Positions 57,515-64,000 of a stretch of DNA of 64,000 bases are shown one piece after another. Source of the stretch: Pantoea endophytica (lineage in GTDB: Bacteria > Pseudomonadota > Gammaproteobacteria > Enterobacterales > Enterobacteriaceae); the NCBI RefSeq assembly GCF_002858935.1, contig NZ_PJRT01000007.1, positions 124,001-188,000 of the forward strand. The letters run 5' to 3'. The notes beneath the pieces were generated by a model, which had not been told where the DNA came from, searched no databases, and saw only the letters and a program-made list of their open reading frames with translations. The first letter of the stretch is position 1; every line of letters begins with the position of its first letter. Position numbers and translations under genes: made by a program.

Positions 57515-58267
57515 CTATTTCCCAGCCGCAATACGCTCACGAATATGCTGGGCGCGGGCTTCCGAATCCGGATGCGAGTCAAACATCGAACTCTGTCTTC
57601 CTTGCTCCAGTTTCGCTAGCTTCTCAAAGCTGGTCGCTAATCCCATCGGATCGATGCCGCGCTTTTTCAGCAGGTCGAACGAGTAGTCATCGGCTTGTGT
57701 TTCCTGAGTTTGCGAGAATTGCGCATTCACCAGCTTTTCGCCCATTTCACCCAATTGTGATTGTGACAGCGAGCCAATTACGCCGCCGACGGAAGCCGCA
57801 GCGGTGCGCGTTGCGGTGGTCGTCAGCGCCACCTGCATCGCTTTGCGCGTATGGCCCAGCGCGACGTGGCCCATTTCATGGCCCAGCACACCTTCGACTT
57901 CGTTATCGGTCATCATATCCATCAACCCGCTATAGACGCGGATACAACCGTTCGCCATCGCCCAGGCGTTAACGTCTTTGGTCTGATAAACCTTGTAGTT
58001 GGCAGGCACGCCGTTGATGTTGTCGCCTAGCGCCGCCGCGATTTTGTTCAGGCGCTGCTGGTATTCACTGTTAGCGGGCGCAACCTGATTGTCTTTATCC
58101 ATCTGCGCACAGGATTGATCGCTCAATTCTTTCACCTGCGTATCGTTCAGCGCATAGGCCTGATAAGCCTGCGCACCCGATTGTAGCAGCGCGTTGTTAT
58201 CAAACCCTTCGCAGCCGCTCAGCAGCGAAGCCATTCCCAGAGCAACAATCGTGGCTCTCATTTTCAT
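57515..58267 (-). CDS. loiP: Lipoprotein metalloprotease LoiP (YggG)
   Basis: 250 residues (E. coli 252), M48 family. The lipoprotein signal peptide ends in the lipobox LLSGC (Cys at about residue 19). The zinc site is GHEMGHVALGH with the third ligand Glu in QETQADDYSFDLL. It acts on misfolded outer-membrane proteins in the periplasm and is linked to osmotic stress. The frame is open to 58303, but the ATG at 58267 follows AAAGGATG and gives the lipoprotein signal. Confidence 0.95.
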   Translation of the reverse strand: MKMRATIVALGMASLLSGCEGFDNNALLQSGAQAYQAYALNDTQVKELSDQSCAQMDKDNQVAPANSEYQQRLNKIAAALGDNINGVPANYKVYQTKDVNAWAMANGCIRVYSGLMDMMTDNEVEGVLGHEMGHVALGHTRKAMQVALTTTATRTAAASVGGVIGSLSQSQLGEMGEKLVNAQFSQTQETQADDYSFDLLKKRGIDPMGLATSFEKLAKLEQGRQSSMFDSHPDSEARAQHIRERIAAGK

Positions 58268-58540
58268 ATCGGCATCCTTTGGGTAACAAGGTAAAGAAAA
58301 CAAACACCTGAAACTGGCCCAGATGTTTAAACGCTTAGGTTATAGCTCGCATGTTGTTCAATGACTAGCAGACAAGCCCGGAAATGCAAACGGTTACCCG
58401 TGATTTAGCACCCAGATGCATGTACTTTTGTCCTGATTTTCATGTACATTGATGTGCGACTTTTTTCTCGCTTCGCCTTATAACTGATTAATTACAATAA
58501 GTTAAGCGTGGCGGAGCATTAATCCGACCTGGAGTAGAAG

Positions 58541-60532
58541 ATGCCCTCTCGTAAAGAGCTTGCCAACGCCATTCGCGCGTTAAGTATGGATGCAGTACAG
58601 AAAGCCAATTCGGGACATCCGGGTGCCCCAATGGGCATGGCGGACATTGCCGAAGTGCTGTGGCGTGACTTCCTGAACCATAACCCTACTAACCCGCTGT
58701 GGGCAGACCGCGACCGCTTTGTGCTGTCGAACGGTCACGGCTCAATGCTGATTTACAGCCTGCTGCACCTCACTGGCTACGATCTGCCAATGAGCGAGTT
58801 GCAGAACTTCCGTCAGCTGCACTCTAAAACTCCAGGCCACCCGGAATACGGCTACACCGCAGGCGTTGAAACCACCACCGGCCCGCTGGGTCAGGGCATC
58901 GCTAACGCAGTGGGTTTTGCCATTGCCGAGCGCACGCTGGCGGCGCAGTTCAACCGTCCGGGTCATGACATCGTAGACCATAACACCTACGTGTTTATGG
59001 GCGACGGCTGCATGATGGAAGGCATCTCACACGAAGTCTGCTCCATCGCCGGCACCCTGAAGCTGGGCAAACTGGTCGCCTTCTACGATGACAACGGCAT
59101 CTCCATCGACGGTCACGTTGACGGCTGGTTCACCGACGACACCGCCAAACGCTTCGAAGCCTACGGCTGGCACGTGGTGCGCGGCGTGGACGGTCACGAT
59201 GCGGACGCGATTAAAAAAGCGGTGGAAGAAGCCAAAGCGGTTTCCGACAAGCCTTCGCTGCTGATGTGCAAAACCGTGATTGGCTTCGGTTCGCCGAATA
59301 AAGCCGGTACGCACGACTCGCACGGCGCGCCGCTGGGTGCCGATGAAATCGCGCTGACCCGCAAGCAGCTCGGCTGGAACCACGGTCCGTTTGAAATCCC
59401 TTCAGACATCTACGCGCAGTGGGATGCCAAAGAAGCCGGCCAGGCGAAAGAGTCGGCGTGGGACCAGAAGTTTGCCGCCTACGCCGCCGCGCATCCGGAG
59501 CTGGCTGCCGAGTTCAAACGTCGCGTGAACAATGAGCTGCCGGCGAACTGGGCCAGCGAGTCGCAGAAGTTCATCGAGCAGCTGCAGGCCAGTCCGGCGA
59601 AAATCGCCAGCCGTAAAGCCTCGCAGAACGCCATCGAAGCCTTCGGCAAAATCCTGCCGGAATATCTGGGCGGCTCCGCTGACCTCGCGCCGAGCAACCT
59701 CACCATTTGGTCCGGCTCGAAGCCAATCAACGAAGACGCGGCGGGCAACTACATCCATTACGGCGTGCGCGAGTTCGGTATGACCGCCATCGCCAACGGT
59801 ATCGCGCTGCACGGCGGCTTCCTGCCGTACACCGCCACCTTCCTGATGTTCGTCGAGTATGCGCGCAACGCCGCACGTATGGCCGCGCTGATGAAGATCC
59901 GTCAGATCATGGTGTACACCCACGACTCAATTGGTCTGGGCGAAGATGGCCCGACGCACCAGCCGGTTGAGCAGATGGCCAGCCTGCGCGTGACGCCAAA
60001 CATGAGCCTGTGGCGCCCGTGCGACCAGGTTGAGTCAGCGGTAGCGTGGAAGTACGCTATCGAGCGCGTTGACGGCCCGTCGGCGCTGATCTTCTCGCGT
60101 CAGAACCTGGCGCAGCAGGATCGTAGCGCTGAGCAGCTGGCTAACGTGGCGCGCGGCGGTTACGTGCTGAAGGACAGCGAAGGTACGCCGGAGCTGATCC
60201 TGATCGCCACCGGTTCGGAAGTGGAGCTGGCGGTGGCGGCGTTTGATCAGCTGACGGCGGAAGGCCGCAAGGTGCGCGTGGTGTCTATGCCATCCACCGA
60301 CGCCTTCGACAAGCAGGACGCGGCGTACCGTGAATCCGTGCTGCCAAAAGCGGTTGCCGCACGCGTGGCGATTGAAGCGGGTATCGCGGATTACTGGTTC
60401 AAATACACCGGCCTGAACGGCGCGATCGTCGGTATGACCACCTTCGGTGAGTCAGCGCCTGCGGATCAGCTGTTCAAAGAGTTTGGTTTTACGGTTGAGA
60501 ACGTGGTGAAAACGGCGAAATCGATTCTGTAA
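58541..60532 (+). CDS. tktA: Transketolase TktA
   Basis: 663 residues, the same as E. coli TktA. This TPP enzyme of the non-oxidative pentose phosphate pathway transfers two-carbon ketol units. [14 protein letters not shown] (His26), [11 protein letters not shown] (His66), [12 protein letters not shown] with the Mg/TPP motif, [11 protein letters not shown], the catalytic Glu in GVREFGM, and [15 protein letters not shown] are all present. It is read rightward away from loiP. The 273-base gap before it shows only promoter-type sequence. Confidence 0.98.
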   Translation: MPSRKELANAIRALSMDAVQKANSGHPGAPMGMADIAEVLWRDFLNHNPTNPLWADRDRFVLSNGHGSMLIYSLLHLTGYDLPMSELQNFRQLHSKTPGHPEYGYTAGVETTTGPLGQGIANAVGFAIAERTLAAQFNRPGHDIVDHNTYVFMGDGCMMEGISHEVCSIAGTLKLGKLVAFYDDNGISIDGHVDGWFTDDTAKRFEAYGWHVVRGVDGHDADAIKKAVEEAKAVSDKPSLLMCKTVIGFGSPNKAGTHDSHGAPLGADEIALTRKQLGWNHGPFEIPSDIYAQWDAKEAGQAKESAWDQKFAAYAAAHPELAAEFKRRVNNELPANWASESQKFIEQLQASPAKIASRKASQNAIEAFGKILPEYLGGSADLAPSNLTIWSGSKPINEDAAGNYIHYGVREFGMTAIANGIALHGGFLPYTATFLMFVEYARNAARMAALMKIRQIMVYTHDSIGLGEDGPTHQPVEQMASLRVTPNMSLWRPCDQVESAVAWKYAIERVDGPSALIFSRQNLAQQDRSAEQLANVARGGYVLKDSEGTPELILIATGSEVELAVAAFDQLTAEGRKVRVVSMPSTDAFDKQDAAYRESVLPKAVAARVAIEAGIADYWFKYTGLNGAIVGMTTFGESAPADQLFKEFGFTVENVVKTAKSIL

Positions 60533-60536
60533 CTTT

Positions 60537-60595
60537 GCGCAGTAAATTGCGCCGCTACCGGTTAAGCACAGCCTGTAGCGGCGCGATTCATCGCG
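60537..60595. repeat. Dispersed palindromic repeat, copy pair 2
   Basis: The same unit as at 9164-9241 in the opposite arrangement: reverse copy at 60537-60558 (GCGCAGTAAATTGCGCCGCTAC) shown here only by its ends GCGC and CGCTAC, and forward copy at 60575-60595. It starts five bases after the tktA stop and may fold as its 3' end. Confidence 0.8.
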
Positions 60596-60623
60596 AGCAC
60601 CTGCAATGCAGGCGTATCTAACC

Positions 60624-60635
60624 TGAAACGGTTCA
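60624..60635 (+). promoter_or_regulatory. Candidate Cra (FruR) operator 1 upstream of epd
   Basis: TGAAACGGTTCA fits the Cra half-palindromic consensus TGAAWCSNT. It lies 241-252 bases before the epd ATG. The E. coli epd-pgk operon is a known Cra target. Confidence 0.6.
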
Positions 60636-60747
60636 ATTATTCCTGCAGTAATAATCCGCCAGTGCAAAATTTGTGACGTAGATCCAATATTCAGCCACTC
60701 ACTTGATCGCAATCATTCCCGTTATTCCTCTCTTGCATTACTCTAGC

Positions 60748-60759
60748 TGAACCGTTTCA
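60748..60759 (-). promoter_or_regulatory. Candidate Cra (FruR) operator 2 upstream of epd
   Basis: Exact inverse of operator 1 (TGAACCGTTTCA on +), with ACTGAAACGGTTCAGC on the minus strand, 117-128 bases before the epd ATG. Two identical opposed sites 124 bases apart would suit looping. This is inference. Confidence 0.65.
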
Positions 60760-60875
60760 GTTGTGAGCGAAATCGTGCATCTCACTCATGTGGGTAAGCA
60801 ATAATTCCCTGTACAAACCGGTGTGAAACGCTCAGGCTAATCGGCACGTTTTTTCGGGTGTGGTTGAAGGTAGAG

Positions 60876-61895
60876 ATGACCGTTCGCGTAGCAATAAATG
60901 GTTTTGGTCGTATCGGGCGTAATGTGTTGCGTGCCCTGTATGAAACCGGTCGCCGGGCTGAGATCACCGTGGTCGCCATTAACGAGCTGGCAGACGCCGC
61001 CGGCATGGCGCATCTGCTGAAGTACGACACCAGCCACGGCCGTTTTGCCTTTGATGTGCGCCAGGAGCGCGATCAGCTGTTTGTCGGTGACGACACCATT
61101 CGCATCCTGCATCTGGCTGAAATAGATGTGCTGCCGTGGCGCGAACTGAATGTGGATATCGTGCTGGATTGTACCGGGGTGTACGGTAGCCGCGCTGATG
61201 GCGAAGCCCATTTGGCGGCGGGTGCGAAAAAAGTGTTGTTCTCGCATCCGGGCGGCAACGATCTCGATGCCACAGTCGTGTTCGGTGTTAACGAACAAGC
61301 TCTTAAACAAACTGACCGCATTGTCTCCAACGCATCCTGCACCACCAACTGCATTATTCCGGTGATCAAGTTGCTGGATGACGCCTTTGGCATTGAGTCG
61401 GGCACCGTGACCACCATTCACTCGGCGATGCACGATCAGCAGGTGATCGACGCCTATCACAGCGATCTGCGTCGTACCCGCGCCGCCAGCCAATCGATCA
61501 TTCCGGTAGATACGCGTCTCGCTGCTGGCATTACCCGTATTTTTCCGAAATTTAACGATCGCTTTGAGGCGATTGCCGTGCGCGTGCCCACCATCAACGT
61601 GACAGCCATTGATCTGAGCGTGTCGGTGCGCGAAGCGGTGAAGGCGTGTGAGGTCAACGCGTTGCTGCAAAACGCGTCAGAAGGGGCGTTTCGTGGTATA
61701 GTTGACTATACGGAATTACCGTTAGTCTCAGTAGATTTTAACCATGATCCGCACAGTGCCATAGTCGATGGCACGCAAACGCGGGTCAGTGGTCATCACC
61801 TTATCAAAACGCTGGTTTGGTGTGACAACGAATGGGGCTTTGCTAACCGCATGATCGACACCACGTTAGCAATGGCCGCAAGCGGTTTCAGGTAA
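60876..61895 (+). CDS. epd: Erythrose-4-phosphate dehydrogenase Epd
   Basis: 339 residues, the same as E. coli. GAPDH-like NAD enzyme that oxidises erythrose 4-phosphate for PLP synthesis. The NAD-binding [15 protein letters not shown], the catalytic Cys in [14 protein letters not shown], and [13 protein letters not shown] are visible. The C-terminal NEWGFANRM is typical. The frame starts at a GTG (60858). The ATG at 60876 behind GAAGG gives the family start [10 protein letters not shown]. It heads epd-pgk-fbaA. Confidence 0.97.
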   Translation: MTVRVAINGFGRIGRNVLRALYETGRRAEITVVAINELADAAGMAHLLKYDTSHGRFAFDVRQERDQLFVGDDTIRILHLAEIDVLPWRELNVDIVLDCTGVYGSRADGEAHLAAGAKKVLFSHPGGNDLDATVVFGVNEQALKQTDRIVSNASCTTNCIIPVIKLLDDAFGIESGTVTTIHSAMHDQQVIDAYHSDLRRTRAASQSIIPVDTRLAAGITRIFPKFNDRFEAIAVRVPTINVTAIDLSVSVREAVKACEVNALLQNASEGAFRGIVDYTELPLVSVDFNHDPHSAIVDGTQTRVSGHHLIKTLVWCDNEWGFANRMIDTTLAMAASGFR

Positions 61896-61946
61896 GACGC
61901 GGACTGCGTCTGGCAAAACTTATGAGAATCAACGAGAGGGTTCACC

Positions 61947-63110
61947 ATGTCTGTAATTAAGATGACCGATCTGGATCTTGCTGGTAAACGCGTTCTGATC
62001 CGTGCCGATCTCAACGTGCCAGTGAAAGAAGGGAAAGTGACGTCGGATGCACGTATTCGTGCTTCTCTGCCTACCATCGAAGCGGCGTTGAAACAGGGCG
62101 CGAAAGTGATGGTTACCTCTCACCTGGGTCGTCCGACCGAAGGTGAATACAACGAAGAGTTTTCCCTGCTGCCGGTTGTTAACTACCTGAAAGATAAACT
62201 GAACGGCACCAACGTTACCCTGGCAAAAGATTACCTCGACGGCGTTGAAGTCGGCGCGGGCGAATTGGTTGTGCTGGAAAACGTGCGCTTTAATAAAGGT
62301 GAGAAAAAAGACGAAGAAGGGCTGTCGAAGAAATATGCCGCACTGTGCGACGTGTTCGTGATGGATGCCTTCGGTACCGCGCACCGCGCACAGGCTTCTA
62401 CCCACGGCGTGGGCAAATTTGCCCCAATCGCATGTGCCGGTCCGCTGCTGTCAGCTGAGCTGGAAGCGCTGGGCAAAGTGATGAGTAATCCAGAGCGTCC
62501 GCTGGTTGCTGTGGTTGGCGGTTCTAAAGTGTCGACCAAATTTGATGTGCTGCAGTCGCTGGTGAAGATTGCTGACACCGTGATTGTCGGCGGCGGTATC
62601 GCGAATACCTTCGTTGCTATCGATAACAACGTCGGTAAATCACTGTACGAGCCAGACTTCGTCGAAGCAGCAAAAGGTCTGCGTGATCAGTTTGGTATCC
62701 CGGTTCCTACTGATTCTCGCGTAGGCACGGAATTCTCTGAAACTGCCCCGGCAACCGTGAAAAAGGTTTCCGAAGTGGCGGATAACGAAGAGATTATGGA
62801 CTTCGGCGACGAAACCGCACAGGCGATGGCCGCGATTCTTAAAGGCGCGAAAACCATTCTGTGGAACGGTCCGGTTGGCGTGTTTGAGTTCCCGAACTTC
62901 CGTAAAGGTACCGAAATCGTGGCAAATGCTATCGCCGATAGCGATGCATTCTCGGTGGCAGGCGGCGGCGATACGCTGGCTGCAATCGATCTGTTCGGTA
63001 TCGAAGATAAGATCTCTTACATCTCTACCGGCGGCGGCGCATTCCTCGAGTTCGTGGAAGGTAAAAAACTGCCAGCAGTTGCTATGCTGGAAGAGCGCGC
63101 GAAGCAGTAA
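61947..63110 (+). CDS. pgk: Phosphoglycerate kinase Pgk
   Basis: 387 residues, the same as E. coli. Glycolytic kinase that makes ATP from 1,3-bisphosphoglycerate. The N-domain shows [17 protein letters not shown] and [14 protein letters not shown]. The C-domain has [17 protein letters not shown] and the nucleotide loop [13 protein letters not shown]. It lies 51 bases after epd with SD GAGAGGG. Confidence 0.98.
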   Translation: MSVIKMTDLDLAGKRVLIRADLNVPVKEGKVTSDARIRASLPTIEAALKQGAKVMVTSHLGRPTEGEYNEEFSLLPVVNYLKDKLNGTNVTLAKDYLDGVEVGAGELVVLENVRFNKGEKKDEEGLSKKYAALCDVFVMDAFGTAHRAQASTHGVGKFAPIACAGPLLSAELEALGKVMSNPERPLVAVVGGSKVSTKFDVLQSLVKIADTVIVGGGIANTFVAIDNNVGKSLYEPDFVEAAKGLRDQFGIPVPTDSRVGTEFSETAPATVKKVSEVADNEEIMDFGDETAQAMAAILKGAKTILWNGPVGVFEFPNFRKGTEIVANAIADSDAFSVAGGGDTLAAIDLFGIEDKISYISTGGGAFLEFVEGKKLPAVAMLEERAKQ

Positions 63111-63119
63111 CTCTTTGGG

Positions 63120-63139
63120 GGCGACGCTTGGGCGTCGCC
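63120..63139 (+). other. Hairpin between pgk and fbaA
   Basis: Perfect 8-bp stem GGCGACGC/GCGTCGCC with a TTGG loop and no U tract, ten bases after the pgk stop. It is more likely an mRNA processing or stability element than a terminator. Confidence 0.6.
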
Positions 63140-63214
63140 TGAAGGCTAGCCCTTTATGGGGCAAACAAATCGCAATCCCTTCGGGGATGAACGGTAACGA
63201 AACGGGACACAAAC

Positions 63215-64000
63215 ATGTCTAAAATTTTTGATTTCGTAAAACCCGGCGTTGTCACTGGTGACGACGTTCAGAAAATTTTCCAGGTAGCGAAAGAGAACAA
63301 ATTCGCTCTGCCAGCAGTTAACTGCGTCGGCACGGATTCTATTAACGCGGTATTGGAAGCTGCGGCCAAAGTGAAAGCGCCGGTCATCGTTCAGTTCTCC
63401 AATGGTGGTGCTGCCTTCATCGCCGGTAAAGGTTTCAAAACCGACAAGCCGCAGGGCGCGGCTATCTTCGGCGCTATCGCGGGTGCATACCATGTGCATC
63501 TGATGGCTGAACAGTACGGCGTGCCAGTAATTCTGCATACCGACCACTGTGCCAAGAAACTGCTGCCGTGGATCGACGGTCTGCTGGACGCGGGTGAAGA
63601 GCACTTCAAGAAAACCGGTAAGCCGCTGTTCTCTTCTCACATGATCGACCTGTCTGAAGAGTCTCTGGAAGAGAACATCGAAATCTCTTCTAAGTATCTG
63701 GCGCGCATGGCCAAACTGGATATGACCCTGGAAATCGAACTGGGTTGTACCGGTGGCGAAGAAGACGGCGTGGACAACAGCCACATGGACGCTTCTGCGC
63801 TGTACACTCAGCCAGAAGACGTTGATTACGCTTACACCGAGCTGAGCAAAATCAGCCCACGTTTCACCATCGCTGCTTCATTCGGCAACGTGCACGGCGT
63901 GTACAAGCCAGGCAACGTGAAACTGACGCCGACCATCCTGCGTGATTCTCAGGAATACGTGACTAAAAAACACAACTTGCCGCATAACGCGCTGAACTTT
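63215..64000 (+). CDS. fbaA: Fructose-bisphosphate aldolase class II FbaA (3' end outside window)
   Basis: The first 262 codons of a protein that is 359 residues in E. coli. Zinc aldolase that cleaves fructose 1,6-bisphosphate. MSKIFDFVKPGVVTGDDV start, the zinc and catalytic HTDHCAKKLLPW segment near residue 108, and the EIELGCTGGEEDGVDN loop are visible. ASFGNVHGVYKPGNVKL is the last family block before the window ends in frame. Confidence 0.97.
   Translation, partial: MSKIFDFVKPGVVTGDDVQKIFQVAKENKFALPAVNCVGTDSINAVLEAAAKVKAPVIVQFSNGGAAFIAGKGFKTDKPQGAAIFGAIAGAYHVHLMAEQYGVPVILHTDHCAKKLLPWIDGLLDAGEEHFKKTGKPLFSSHMIDLSEESLEENIEISSKYLARMAKLDMTLEIELGCTGGEEDGVDNSHMDASALYTQPEDVDYAYTELSKISPRFTIAASFGNVHGVYKPGNVKLTPTILRDSQEYVTKKHNLPHNALNF

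Overview
The window is chromosomal DNA of an enterobacterium. The mutY-trmB-yggL-yggN, hemW-rdgB-yggT-yggS, ruvX-yqgE-gshB-rsmE-endA-sprT-galP-metK-speA and speB-loiP-tktA-epd-pgk-fbaA order is the E. coli 64-66 min backbone, and the proteins align with E. coli at nearly full length. Codon use, intergenic repeats and accessory content point to Erwiniaceae (Pantoea or Erwinia like). That genus-level placement is inference.

Backbone, left (1-19367): DNA repair (mutY), tRNA methylation (trmB), small conserved proteins, the HemW/RdgB/YggT/YggS cluster, a PilT-like ATPase, rRNA maturation and modification (ruvX, rsmE), glutathione synthesis (gshB), periplasmic nuclease (endA), SprT, galactose uptake (galP, with a perfect GalR/GalS operator and a CRP site), SAM synthetase (metK, with met boxes) and arginine decarboxylase (speA). 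One accessory gene interrupts this part: a 587-residue Ig-like repeat protein at 3276-5039, between yggN and hemW.

Accessory island (about 19368-55900): speA and speB are adjacent in E. coli but here are about 36.6 kb apart. The inserted block has two halves. The first half (20043-42116) is a biofilm module. It holds a stand-alone EAL protein, a possible 59-codon ORF, a 5364-residue BapA-like adhesin of about 46 Ig-like modules, and the TolC-ABC-HlyD type I exporter. The second half (42542-55554) is a group 2 capsule locus. Region 1 (kpsE, kpsD, kpsC, kpsS) reads rightward. Regions 2 and 3 (kpsM, kpsT, then four polymer genes) read leftward behind a clear JUMPstart/ops element. The polymer genes are a TagF-like/GT4 fusion, a divergent Stealth-like protein, a canonical Stealth phosphotransferase and a hexapeptide acyltransferase. 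Together they predict a teichoic-acid-like, phosphodiester-linked and acylated capsule on a poly-Kdo lipid anchor.

Backbone, right (55974-64000): agmatinase (speB), a YidB-family protein, the lipoprotein metalloprotease loiP, transketolase (tktA), and the epd-pgk-fbaA cluster behind two Cra-like operators. fbaA runs off the end of the window.

Most notable: the exact 912-nt super-repeat in the adhesin, the paired canonical and degenerate Stealth proteins, the TagF/GT4 fusion, an orphan type I secretion substrate, and a 42-codon ORF with a perfect Shine-Dalgarno sequence upstream of speA.
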